Assembly: GCF_010183535.1 (NCBI RefSeq)
Contig: NC_071329.1
Coordinates: 12,834,001-12,898,000, forward strand
Reading direction: 5' to 3'
Origin: Caenorhabditis remanei
Taxonomy: Eukaryota > Nematoda > Chromadorea > Rhabditida > Rhabditidae
Length of the DNA: 64,000 nucleotides
The position numbers and the translations under genes are program-made. The stretch's first letter is position 1. Each line of letters opens with the position of its first letter. The notes under the pieces are model-generated. The model did no database searches. It was not told where the DNA came from and saw only the letters and a program-made list of their open reading frames with translations. Positions 26,631 to 39,800 of this stretch are shown here, piece by piece.

Positions 26631-28341
26631 GGAAACGCATCCAACAAAAATGTTAAACTAAAGACATTCCAGATTTGATTTAATTTCTGGAAACCACGTC
26701 TTTTAAGAATAATCTTATAAAAGTATGCATTTATATTTCTATATTTCTACGACCCTGCACATCCTGGTACTGTCCATCAGATTATAACTTCAACAAAAAA
26801 CGTGCTGCAATATCTAAGAACACTTCTCTGGGAAATCCTTGTAGATTATGTGTTTGATCAGACCTACTAACGGAGAATGCTCAATGCAGACTGATTTCAT
26901 TACTGAATCAGGTTAACCGTGAATGGCTCAAATCCTAGGAAAAGTAATCTTTTAAAGACTCGCCACGGTGTGATTCAGAATTCAGAATTCAGACGCCGAA
27001 TGACGTCTTCCGGGTCGTTCGGGTCGCTCTCTCTCTCCCGAAATTGAACAGGTGTGTCTGTGTTGCGTATGCCAATAAAATTCCAGTGGACACAATACAT
27101 AAGAAATGAAAAACGAAGATAATAAAGAAAGTATATATTCCGAAAGAGAACCCCCTCTCACGTCAAATGTTTTAGTTGGGACCCGTGCTGTACATGTGTG
27201 TCAAGTAGTACGTATATCAGCAGCTTCCTTCTCTGCGTCTCATGCCACCTGAATCTCTCGAAATCAACCCGAAACCCGAGAAAAGAGGATGCAGGTCAAC
27301 TACTACAACTATCCATCATTTTTACTTGTCTTGTGTCACCTCCTCTCAAAAAAAACTTGAAATTGACACGAGACGGATCGAGGTCATGGAGGGAGGAAAA
27401 CACACTCATGCAGAGATAAGAAAAAGTGATGGGAGGGCTATTTTGTTGAAATAAAGAAGGAAGAGCAGCAATGGAAGAAAAAAAAACGGAAGGTGACGTC
27501 AACCCCATGGGATTCTGGAGCACACAGCACGGACCAATAAAGCACACCGGCAGAGCAGATTGCAAATAAATGAGAACCTAGATTCGGAGGGAGTACGGTA
27601 AGAATTTTGGGATGTCTAGAGTGAAGAAAGAAGAAAAAATCGAATGAGAGAAAAAATGAGGTGATAGAATCTAAAAGTGACTGATGACTAACCAAAAAAG
27701 ATTGAAAAGTGGAGTTTGTAATTTCATAATTACTTTTAAAAGTTGACATGGAAGAATACGGTAGAAACGGAAAAACACAACAAAGTCACAAAGATAAGAA
27801 GTCGAAAAGAAAACAGTCATGTGGCTGGAATTATTTGAGACAAAAATGCATTTAAGAAAATATAAAGATTACATTATTATTTGCAAACAACAAGCAGAGA
27901 AAAGACTAACAATTTCAGCAAACAACATGGGCAAGGGCAAAGTGGAATTAGTGGAAAAAGAAGAAGAAGAAGTTCTGACCTTAATCGTACAGGGAATCCG
28001 GAGACAAATTTCAAGGTGTCATTCCTTGCTTCAATCTTTTTCAGAAAAAATGTTTACTGATATTACATTTGCGAATTTAGATTAAACTTGAAAAAAATAT
28101 CTTCTATAGTTTTTATTGCTGCCGCTAGAACCTGGAGAGGGCATTTTTGAACAAATAGTTAAAAAAAAAGCTACAGTTTAGAATCTAGCTTTGAATCTAA
28201 CAGTACGAAGATGGCCAATTTCAATTAATGAAATATTTTCGAACCAAGATAGTTTCAAGTAACAAGAAAAATTCAATCGCAAAAATTCGTGTTTAGAATA
28301 TTCTGCATGGAATACGAGAAAACATCTGGTGACCCAACTAC

Positions 28342-29799
28342 TTTCGTCCTCGAGAACAGTTGCATAAGCCTTGATTCCCTCCGTAACAACCTGTTGAGAA
28401 AAAGAAACAAAAAATTCAGAGTAGTTTTTTTCTTCAGCGATCAAGATCCAATTTGTTAAGCAAAACGTGGTTTGATAAGAACTCAGAACTGATAAGAATG
28501 GAGTTTGTACTGATGCAAACGCATAATAGTAAAACATTCTTCGAATTCTTTTCTTCTTGAAAAACGCCGAAATAAGTATCTTATTCTAAGTGTTGCAAAT
28601 GGTCAAAACGGAGGAAAGGCACGTCACTGATAACCTGATAACCCGGATCCACCCCGGCGGCCTGATAGACGTTGTAGGCTAGAAGTACAAAAGCACACAG
28701 AATACAGAGAAGCGACACGATGGTGTGGAGGATTACGGTAAGTCTTGCGAAATTTGTAACTATTTATAGATGAGACTCTAGACTGTTCGATATTCAGTAT
28801 AGACTGTATTTGGTATGATTGGGGACCCGTAGGTATCCAGAGAGGCGACAAATTCATCAATAGTTTCCATCCAGGTAGGTCAAAGATGTAGACTGAAATG
28901 GTCCTGTAGGATGTCTTCCCCGAACAATGGGAAACGTGACTTTGAAGTTTTTGAAGGCTTCTCAAGTTACTCCAGAAGAGGAGTCAACCACTGACGATGG
29001 TGGGGTCTTTTCAACGTGTCCGAAAAAAAAACAAGACGAAACCGGATGTTACGTAGCATTGCGAGTGTGTTTCTTTTTCGTTGTATTTCCGAACTCAAGA
29101 GATTCATTGAAAGTGTTGAAACGTCGAAGAGATTCAGACGTTTCCACGGAGGTTCTTTTGTCCTGACCCCACTGAAAGCACACGGGAAGAAGAAGAAGAC
29201 AAGCGGTTTTGACGTAATCATTGGCTATTAGGGGTGGGGCCTTTTTCGAGCGGTTTTTGAGCAACGAAGACGAAGAAGAGGCTATGAAGAAGACGAAGTT
29301 GAAGAATAAAAAGACAAAAAACTACTGTGTGACGTATCGAGTATAAGATTCTTCTGGAGTAAGTTGGTAGGAAGAGGAAGAGAAGAAGGGGTCATGGGTA
29401 CGGGAGTCGACTTTTTGATTTTCAGCCTCACCGAGCCTTGGAGAGGTGACGACAACGGAAGTGATGGGAAATTGAGAAGTTGGAGGTAAGATGTCGTTTT
29501 TGCACGAAATCTTGATCTTAAGATCTTTTTAAAGGAACGTTGGTTCAGTCTACAGTTTTTCTTTTATTCCCAGAAAATAACTGAGGTCTAGCTGGAAATA
29601 ATAATAATTGGTGCTCTAGAAGAAAGTACAGCAAGTCCTACCGTATATCCTATTCCTTCGACCCATTCATCAAACTTTTTTCAAAAATTTCCAATTTTTC
29701 CCGACGAACCAATTTTTTTCGCTCTGGAAAAAATTTTCGCTAACATATTTCAGTTTTTTGAAACAATCCATCATCCCCGTCACCTGGATGTCTTACCAT
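28342..29799 (-). CDS. Probable 5' exons of an unrecognised membrane-protein gene with two alternative starts
   Basis: Exon chain: ATG at 29799-29797 ending at a GTAAGA donor; 29171-29053 (about 39 polar residues, WGQDKRTSVETSESLRRFN); 28743-28635, coding a strong transmembrane helix (VILHTIVSLLCILCAFVLLA, then YNVYQAAGVDPGYQ); and 28390-28342 (VVTEGIKAYATVLEDE). Phases agree throughout. A second start at 28870 (METIDEFVASLDTYG, exon 28870-28827) lies 22 bases behind a TTTCAG site and enters the transmembrane exon in the same phase. Weak point: the acceptor at 28743 is CGCAAG rather than TTTTCAG. Downstream exons are uncertain, and a further hydrophobic one at 27577-27504 fits by phase. I do not recognise the family. 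Confidence 0.45.
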
Positions 29800-32700
29800 C
29801 CCCCAGGGTGCAACTTTCCTTCTCTTTTCCTTTTTCTTCTTCTTCTCCTTCCGGCGCCACACGTCTTCTCCCAAAAAAAGAAAAAGCAGGGCGCTTTTCT
29901 TCCAAAAATAGCTCACGTGTTTCTATTTTGAGAACATCAGTTTTATACTTGCTCCGACCGCCCAAATTTCTCTCTTGTCTTCTCTTTAAATCAAATTATC
30001 GAATGGTCTCTTTTCTCTCATTTCGAATGACGAGCGGATGAAAATGTCTGCTATTCAATTCAATAAAAAACATTTTTGCTTTTCATAAAAGCAATGTTTT
30101 TGCATTCGCGCACCGTTTACTGGTCCCTTCGAATCGTCTCTCCCCGAATCAACTCTATTTTTAATGATGATGACATGTTTATATAATGAGACAAAAAATA
30201 CGACGACGTCGGAGGACCAGATTGCAGAAAAAAGAAGAAGAGGAAACCGATTTTGGAAGAAATATGAGAACGAAGATCAGTTTCTCAGTTTTTAAATGAA
30301 TGAGTTGAGACTAGAAAAAATGTAAAATGAGAGGAGAATGGGTTACGGTAGTGGAAGCTGGAGAAGGAGTTTTAAAAGTAGAAAAATAAGAAAAGAGATC
30401 ATGAAACAAGCAAAAACAATTCTAGATGAATTATTCTGGAGAATAGTTTTTTTGCAAAAGAATCCAAAACACACATTTAAAAAAGGACACCTGACAGATC
30501 GTAGCGTTACGAAATGTTTCTTTTTTATTCCTTTTGGGACCTTCTTCTTTTTCTTCTTCACTTTGGAATTCACTAGACCGCGGAGAGATTCAAATATTCT
30601 GAGCTCACTGACACATTTTAAAAATGGGAATATAACTGCTTGGAGGGTGGTGGATATGAAGGGAAATGCACGAAAAGTACTCTGAGATTCTTCGAAATCA
30701 GCTGATATCTCCAAAAACTGGCAGGATAGCAACAGGAGAGAGTGACAAGTGATTTAGGATTCTGAGGTAGTGGAGATGGGAAAGATAAGAGATAAACGAG
30801 TAAAACTTGTTTTGAAGCTTCGAAGGGAGAACGAACATTCGAAATATTACTCATTCGCCCACGATCTGAAATGATTCGGAATGCTTCGAGAATTTATTTT
30901 TACGATGGGTCGAGTCAACGAATTTAGAAGGAGGCTGGCTGTAAACATGACCTAAATTCAGAGAGTAAGTCAGTCTAGAATAACGGGAATAAAAGCTCAA
31001 AGTATTGAATTTTACGTTAGACCAGCTGGTCAGCGCGGCTACTCCAGTCGAGTTCAAAGTTTTTCGATGATAAATTATATTTTTGAAAATGAAAATAAAA
31101 TGCAGAGATCCTGAAAGAGTCTAAACAACTCCCACTTGTCCTTTATATATATAAGAATGATACGGATGCCTCAAATCCTAATTATACTATGCTGAATGGC
31201 CAGCCATCACAGAACAACCATAGTTGAAAGCTTTCAGAAAAAAATCCAAAGACTGGATCCAACCTACCACAGCTTTGACCACAGAGCAAATTATCTTGGG
31301 TCACTGCTCCAGTCAAGGTAGGTCGAAAATAGCAAGAGCTGATTCAGCAGCTATATAAATTTAAAGAAAAAGTGAGAAAATCCTTAAGTCCGTACTAGAC
31401 TCATCTTCAAATGTGACTGGATCTTCGACCACTTCTGCATAATGCAAGAATAGTCAAAATCAAATTCTTTGGAGTGAGGGCTCATCTAGAAGATCAAAGA
31501 ATTGTGAAACAATTGAAAACTGTGTTTGAGTGGGCTGCCCGACATGGGCGGTGCTCTCCCCGTAGTATCTAGAATCGTGGTACAGAGGCCACGGGACCGC
31601 GAGAAGAAAAAAAAATGACTACGAGATTTCATTATTCTGTTTCGCCTACACGTCGACGACGAATTCGGTGGCAGAGGACAAACAAAATTCATTGTATTCG
31701 ACGCATTCAAAGGTAGCAAATTTCACAGAATAATTCATTATTTGATTCGATTCATGATCTAGAAAAAAGGGAAAAGAGGGGGAGTTGTAGGATAGAATAA
31801 TGTAAAAAGTTACTCCAAAATAGCTCAAAGTTTAAATAAAAAAGTTTAAGTGGAGGAGGAGGAAAACGAGAAAAAAAACTGGAGAATATGAAAACGGATG
31901 AGGAGGATCCAGAAAATATGAATATTCTAGAAGGACATGAAATTGGATCGACCTATTTAGAGAAGGGAATGCTGATGAGAAATGCGTGAATTTTATGCGT
32001 ACGGGGAGTCCGAATGTCTAGTCGAAAGTGACGACATGTCAGATTGCACGCAGCGTTTAGCGTTGATGTTCTCATGGTTACAGTTTTAAGAGAGAATGGT
32101 CAGAAATGGAAGATTTGGTCTAGAAGTCATAAGAGACTGGAATCTATTCATTTGTGCAAAATGCACTTATTTTGATGAATTTCTTAATGATGCATAAGCT
32201 CCGCCCATCAGGAAAAGAGTGGAGGCAAATGAATTAACGCTTCTGAATATCTGAAGAGTCGTTATGGTCGTTAATACAAGACAATTTCTATTTATCAAAA
32301 ATATTCACTTAAATTATCATACATATTCCCTTTTTGATTGAATTTTAAACTGTATTTTTTAAATTCAAAAAATTCAAAAACTTTTCAAAACGGGCCGAGA
32401 ATATTTTTGACTTCGGCCCGGTCCGGCCCGAGAGAAGTCTGATTTAAAGCAAATGTGTAATTTCAAACCTCCAAAAATTGAAAAAAATAATTTTCTAAAT
32501 TTAGACTTAGATTGACAAACAAACATATGGGTCAATAATCTTTAAAAAAGAGTTTTAGATCAAAAGTTGTTGTGTTTCATTCTTTTTTTCTTAATAAATA
32601 CGATTTCTAAAATAAGACCGAACGAGGTCATCCTGAAAACCAAAAAATCAAGAAAATAATACAAGAATGTGTGCGAATTCTGATAACTGTGACTATTTCC

Positions 32701-33840
32701 GATTTTTCCACTCTTAACTATACACTCTACGTCTCAACGGGTATTTCCTGTCACAATTTATAGCAAGAAATCATAAAACATAAGCAACATTAACTGATAA
32801 GAAAAGTCCCCCGACAGTCTGGCGTACTCGAAATATTTCCGAAGATGGCACGCTGTAATGCTGAGTTTACTTATAGGAACTACTATGACTAACTCAGAAT
32901 AATTTGAATTGAACTTCAGAAGAGAAGGTGGCATTATGAGAGGAGATGATGGATTAGTTGCAATTCATAAATACTATTACTTTTACTACTTCCTTATTTG
33001 TTAAATGCCACCAACTAATTGCATACGATAAAAGTATCTTTAGACTCAATGGCCACACAGATACAAAATGAAATCATCTGGATAAGAGAAAGGATAAAAA
33101 GGTGCAAAATCATCATGCAACAATTCGGAAGCATTGACGTTAAAGGAAGTGAAAAGGAGACAAACAATTATTTTGGAACAATATGACTGGATCAACTTGA
33201 TAGTAGTTTTTGAGGTTTGTAGTGATCATCTGAATTCAATGAGCAAACGGATATTTGAGATGAAAGGAATTGTTGAATCATTCAAAATAGGGCAACCTCG
33301 TTTCAACTGGAGTGCATTCTGGATTCATCAGAAATATATCTGAAAAACGTTCGAAAAACCGAAAGAGAAATTAAAACAACGTATCATAGGAATCAGGTTA
33401 TCAGAGAAATGAAAAAAATGATTCAACTTTTCTATTATTTTCCCAATTTTCTTGGAACACAAAAACTACGACATGAGTTGACGAAATGAGGGGAAGGAAG
33501 TCATTAAGAAGCACACGTCGTAGTTTTCCCAGACTGCAAAATTTGAAATAACTTCTTCGTCACAGAATCCATTGTCCAGAATCCACCGTCCAAATATTTT
33601 CAGAAGAGAACTCGCAATAAGGAATCGAGAAAAACGTTATACTTCCTATTTTAAGAATTTTCTTCGTACTATGACATCATAGGTAAAAAAGGAATACCGA
33701 GTTTCAATTTATTTCACAGTCATGATTACATCAGAAGACATCGTCATGTGTAGATAAAAATGGGTTGCCATGGTATATAGTATTAGATACGTGATTCCTA
33801 TAACAATTAAAAAGAAAGAAAACAATTAGAGATAATTGAT
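29800..33840. other. Intergenic region
   Basis: No exon chain supported. There are several short open frames on both strands (for example 30338-30685, 31486-31719, 33134-33343) without paired splice sites. A dispersed GC-rich repeat fragment lies near 32385-32445. Confidence 0.4.
32385..32445 (+). repeat. Dispersed GC-rich repeat fragment, copy 2
   Basis: AAAACGGGCCGAGA, then CTTCGGCCCGGTCC and AAGTCTGATT. It resembles the fragment at 26575-26630 in order and flanking A/T-rich context. Confidence 0.6.
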
Positions 33841-36800
33841 TTAAGAGTCGATTGTGATCACTTCACGTCCACTTCCACCGATGAACAACACACGTGGCAA
33901 GTCTTCGGTGAGTACGTCGAGATAAGTCTAAAATTATATATTTTGATTAGGTGGACAGGATATGGATTACTACCATATAGGAGTTATTGAATGCAAGTCG
34001 ATTTCTTGGTGGTGATGGGAGATTCAACAAGATGAGTTGAGAATCTGGAGAGTTTTCACGAATCACACGATTCAAACGGACGGAAGTGTTCATTTTGTGA
34101 ATGTTGAGCTTCATTGCTCCTTCCATTTCTTCATTTGGTGTTCCGGAACGATAGAAGTCATCGAAAAGACTTCTGAAAACATTATTAGTTTTCTGAGTGG
34201 TACGAGATCTCTTTTCTAAAGAGGTACAAAAATGTCAATAAATTACCTGATTTCAATAGACGTTTACATATATACCATAAATACTGTATTATAACGGCAT
34301 GCCGTTTTATTTTTTCGAAGGATGTCTATGGGAGTCGTTATAATGCAGGTACCGTTCTATTATAGGTGCCGTTATAATACAGTTTTACGGTAACTGTCTT
34401 TTGTCATATATTTCCTACACTTGTTAGACAATTAAAATATTCTGATTTAGCACAAAACTGATATTTTGACTTAGACATCCGCACGAAGTTTTGTTTAAAT
34501 TCGGAGATTAGTTTGGGACAGTCGAATTTGTGGCCAAAGTTTACATAATAACTTTTATATGTCGTACCTTCATCAATTGAATTTTTTCTCAATAATCATT
34601 ACATTCTCCTAAAAAGTACTCACTAAAATACTGAGTATAGTTTGAACCACGCCAAAAGAACGAGTGGCGTACACGCATTCTGCAGACAATTAAGACAGCG
34701 ACACTGTCGATTTTGAATTCTTCTAGGTGGTACCGAAAGAAAAGGAGAATATTGCTCCCGATTTTCGCACCGATTCGATTAGATATTCTAAAAAAGGAAA
34801 TTCGCTAACAATCGGATCGATGAAGTGAGAAAAATGTTGCAAAACAACGATTTCAGCTAGTTACTATCTTTTTAAAATTATCTTTTGAGCTTTTCGATCA
34901 ATTTAAACGTTTTCAGTGATAACCAAACACACGGTTAATAGCCTAGCGACATGATCAAGTCTCTCCAACTCGTATAAACTTACTCGGTGAAAGAAGTCTC
35001 GGCAGATTCATCCAAGTTAATCGAGGTATGCGGTTGTGGTGTGAAACTTCTTGTCGAATCACTGTGTCTCATTGTAACTGGACGTGGTTTTCCGTTATCC
35101 TCCATGTAGCCGTCATTCAAATATCCACTCTTACTTCTTCTCATCTCTTCACGTTCTTTTTGCTTTCTCTCAACTTCTGCCGCTTTCTCAACCACTTCAT
35201 CCGACACTTCCATATCAAGAAGATCAACAATCTGAAATTTTTCTGGTTTTCCAACTGGGAGAAACTTTCAAAGGCGAGTTATATTTTTGGAAGAAACTGT
35301 TTTTAATATTGCCTTTCCGACAATAGCAAGAACTCCAGTTGACAAATCTGAACTTACAAAGAGTTCCGCGTCGATTCTCAGCATGTAAATGTATTTCTGA
35401 AGTCCTGCTTTCATATCTTCCGATTTAGTCGAATCCTGTTCGCTGACAGCAAAAATACGAAGTGTACAGCCTTTCCAAACTTTGTGTTGACGAAGAAGAT
35501 AGGCGATGAGCATGAGAATTCCACCGTCTTGAACAATCCACCAGATGTCAATGAAGCCAGTCAACCGTTCTGAGTATTCTGGGAAATCAGTGATTCCCTT
35601 GGTCACAATAAGGCAGTTGTCGTTAGCTGCTCCATGAATTATCTCTTCTGAATAGTCATAACTTGCGAAATATAGACGTATCGTTTACTTACCAGCAAAC
35701 AAGACTAGTTCATCAGCATTTTTATCATTTGGCCAGTTGACAAGAATCGTATTTGGTCTCAATCCTCCGATTCCAATAGATTGATACAATCCAGAAATAG
35801 TTCCATTGATTTGATGGTTGTTGTAGAACATTGTTTTAGCAAAACCACGAAGTCGAACACTCGTCATATCCTTCACAAGAGTTGTCTTCACATCTCTGGC
35901 TCTGTTTTTATCTTTCTGAGAATCAACAGTTCCCTTCAAGAATGCACAAGCGATAGCCAATCCACGTCCAGCCTGAAAATTAGATGTAAAAGCGTCAAAA
36001 AAGAATGATTACCTTCAACTGAGCTCCCAGATTTAACATGGACACTGCTCTTCTATCAATCATTTCCTTGGACCATTGACTAGTGAGAAGAATCAACACT
36101 TGTGGTCTCCAATTCTTTGGATGCGGATCCTTATCCTCCACTTTCAACAGACTGTATTGAGCAGTTGACAGAGCCAATCCTCTCATTCCGTCTCCCCATT
36201 CTTTTTTGGCTCTGAAAATGTTCATAATTTTTTTGTTTTATTCTACAAATCCTTACCCTTTCCATTCGACATATTTATAGATAGCAGCAGTTGCAGTGCA
36301 AGCGATACAGGCCAGGGGAACACTTGATGCAAACATTATGAAGAAACAGAGAGCTGCTCCAAGAAGAGACAAAGACCAATGGAAATATTTGAATCGAGGT
36401 CTCCAGTTGGGTGACTTCAGAAGAGAGTGAAGAACAGCGATCAAGTTGACAAAAGCATAACACATGAGGAAGAAGAAATCCAAAACTTCAGCAATCTTGT
36501 CGACTGCTCCAAGAAGAATTCCACATTCAGCAATAATTACAGTAAGAACTAATCCCAAGAATGGTTCATTATTTTTTGTAACTCTTGCGAATGGAGCGAG
36601 AATCGGGATCACATCATCCTTGGCGATCGATTGTAAGAGACGAGGCGCACCTAAATCAAACTAGATACATCTCGACGATGAAAAAAGCGTAATCGTTGAG
36701 TGAAGCGATGGTCACGAGATGCATTTCACTTTCCGCATAACGCATTATTGCAAAAAAAGAAACAATAAATAGTAACCATGTGATTCACTTTTGAAGGAGT

Positions 36801-39800
36801 CCACTTACTGCAGAGACATTGCAGAGCTGCTCCAAAAGTGGAAAGGAATGCTCCGACGGTAACAACAGCTGGATGGGGCCATGAAAGAGCAGCAACGACC
36901 ATTGTGTTCCCAATTGATCTCCCGAATTTATCTCTCAGAACACTTCGATTCACAGATCCTCCGAATAGAATTGCAAGCACATAATAGATTGCAGAAGTTG
37001 TCAAAGTTGCAGCAATTGTTCCAACTGGGATACTTCTTTGCGGGTCCGCAAGATCTCCACTCATATTTGTTCCTGTGAAAATTCCAGTTACAGCAGGGAA
37101 GTAAATTGCCATAAGCATGAAAAAGGTGGACGATTCATCTTGTACAACTTCAGCAGTTTCTTTTCCTCTCACTCCTGGAACGACTTCTGTTTTCTCCATA
37201 TACTCGGGCCACATATTATCATTCAATGTCTTCATGTTGAAACCAGGGAATGCCATCTGACAAGTCATCTTCTTCGAAGTGTAATGGGTACAGAATACAT
37301 CGTCTTCTGCAGATGCTTCGTCATTGTTCACATTCGCACAAAACACACTTTCCAGACTGAAAATTGAATCTAACTTGGGACTAGAATCAAGAAATAATCT
37401 TACTAAAGAGATTTATCGCACAGATTGCAAAAATCAACAGTTTCATTGAACCAACTTGTCTGATTCTTGTGAGTCGGATGAGTGATGATCGAAGATTGAA
37501 GCAGATGATTATCAATTGCACAAACCCTGAAACAATTTATTCGAATTGATTTCAAAAAGAGGAGGAACTCACTTCATTCCTTCCATTGTAATTTGCTTCT
37601 CAATTCCACCTCCAATACAAGCCATGACTGCCAGAACAACACACATCAGAGAGACTGGAGCCAAAAGTTGTACGAATTTCACTCCCATTGCAACAATCAA
37701 TGCTTGGAAAAGAAGAAATATGGTTCCGTAAAGACGAAGATTGTTGTAAAGACTTCCAAACATTTCAGTATCATGAAGTGCGTCAGCTCCTCCAATTGCC
37801 ATTTCCGGCCACAAGTACATCAGAATAACTTCAACTCCACCAACAATGTACATGGAAGCAGCAACTGTGTTAGCAAGATAAAACAGGATACCAACAGCAG
37901 ATCCGAACTCGGCACCAAGATTTCGACTGATGATAAAGTACGCTCCTCCAGATTCGACGACTCCGTTTGTGGCAACTGCGGATAATGAGATTGAGGTCAA
38001 AAGAGTCTGAAAATTAGTTCCTTGTCATAAAATAGGAAAATGCAATCTGTCTTACAGATAAGCAGCAAATGGCAAGAAGAGCCATTGTCCAAGCGACACC
38101 GGCCATTCCAACAACCCAGAAAAGACGGATAAACATAGTGACACCGAGAATATGCTGAATGGTGGGTAAGTATACACCGAGCATTACACCTAGATTGGCC
38201 TGAAAAATTGAAATTCGGAATCTATCAATCGTAGAGCCAACTCACCTTGACATGCTCAGAAGTGGCTCTTTCTTTGGGTCCAGGTGTTGTGTAACCCGAA
38301 ATGAAAGAGGCTTGTGTCCCGATCCCCTCATCTTCTTTGTACAATGCTAGGTGACCGAGACTTGTCGTGAATTTACGATTTCCTTTATAATCCGCCGGGA
38401 TACCATCCTCTCCGACCGTCTCCATTCGCCCTGAATCATCTAATTTGAAGTTTGAAAAAGATTAAAGAGTTACCTCCGCCTTTTCCCATAGCTTGGAGGC
38501 CTTCTGTATTTATCTGCGTCACCGTACTGAAACGGCGCCTGCAAAAAAGAAAAGAGATGATTGAAGAAAACAGTTAGAAAAAACTAAGTAATCTACTTGA
38601 TCTACTCACCAGTTGTCATGTAGGTGCAAAGTGAGGAATTCTAAAGTTAGAAAGAAGTGTCCTAGATCTCTGCGTCTCCACACTGTGTGACGTGGCAATT
38701 CACATTTCAGAACTCATCGAATCGACTCGAAATTGATAATTGCCTTTCGGCAAGAGTCTCCCCCTCACAATTCATTGTACTGTCCCACTACGGTAATTTA
38801 TCAAAAAATGCGATGACTATGCCATCCGATTCTTCTTCTTCTTTTTTGAATGTATTGTATACTTTTGTAATACGGGAATCATCTACATAGTAATTACTCA
38901 TCAGTTTTTTTTTCAATATGACATGAATATCTCATTTCAAAAACATCACTTTGATCCGTTTGATTGATAAATGATATTAGATTATTAGATGTGAAGGATC
39001 ATTCACCCTTTTTTTTGCAAAAGGATCAGGATTCATCTTTTTCGAATTTTATTCGGTATGAAATTGTAGCTGGATCATGGTATATGTTTTTGGGGGTGGC
39101 CTTTGATGAAAGCTATTTTTGCTTAGAATGGATTGATTCGTTAAAGAATGTTAGGTATTTATTCAATTTAGAAATGGTTCCTCGACATATGAAATTAATT
39201 GCGTTATCTAAATCTACAATTATACTTATCTGAACTCACCAACATTTACCAATTTTTCGCACTAACACTCGTCTTCATATTACTAGAAATAAGCAGTTAA
39301 CTTTGACTATTGCCAACTTTTGTTCACTTTCCAATACTATTTCATTATTCTAACACCCTCGTCTACACAATGAAACCGGTGAGTAGCTTCCGTAATTATC
39401 GAAGAAACGAAACCATAAAAACTAACCTTGCGTTCGACATGACTGTTCGACGTAGATCCTGAAAATCGAGAATGGTTTTTTTTCGTGAAGAAACAAGATT
39501 TTGGTACTGTTCAACAATGAATAGTTGAAGAATGAATAGATGGATGTGGTCTATTCATAACTTCATATTTTTCATTTTTCAAAGGTATTCTCATGCAAAT
39601 GATAAGAAATTGTAACAATGAAAATGAAGTTTGGTTTCGAATCTTCGCAATGAATAGATATGAAAAAGAACCGACGATCAGTCTGGATTCGGTTTTTGTA
39701 TAGAATGGAAAACTATTTGTTTTCGACCCCTGATGTTTCTGGATCAATCGTTTTTTTTTTAACGTAACCCATTCAACAAAAAAAACTGGATGCAATCTAA

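Larger units (their letters stand above)
20057..28341. other. Long sparse region with scattered exon-like islands (minus strand)
   Basis: No complete gene was assembled. Short islands with worm-like codons and plausible splice edges on the minus strand lie near 27577-27504, 25320-25200, 21915-21848 and 21257-21155. They could be exons of the gene(s) annotated at 19.2-20.1 and 28.3-29.8 kb. The phases do not all chain, so I do not call them. The rest is AT- and purine-rich, including a GAA repeat near 25843-25869. Confidence 0.35.

Noticed and set aside
26988..27290. Two plus-strand exon-like segments (after TTCAG at about 26990 and TATATCAG at about 27220)
   Set aside because: Joining them gives low-quality sequence, and no start or downstream exon could be found.
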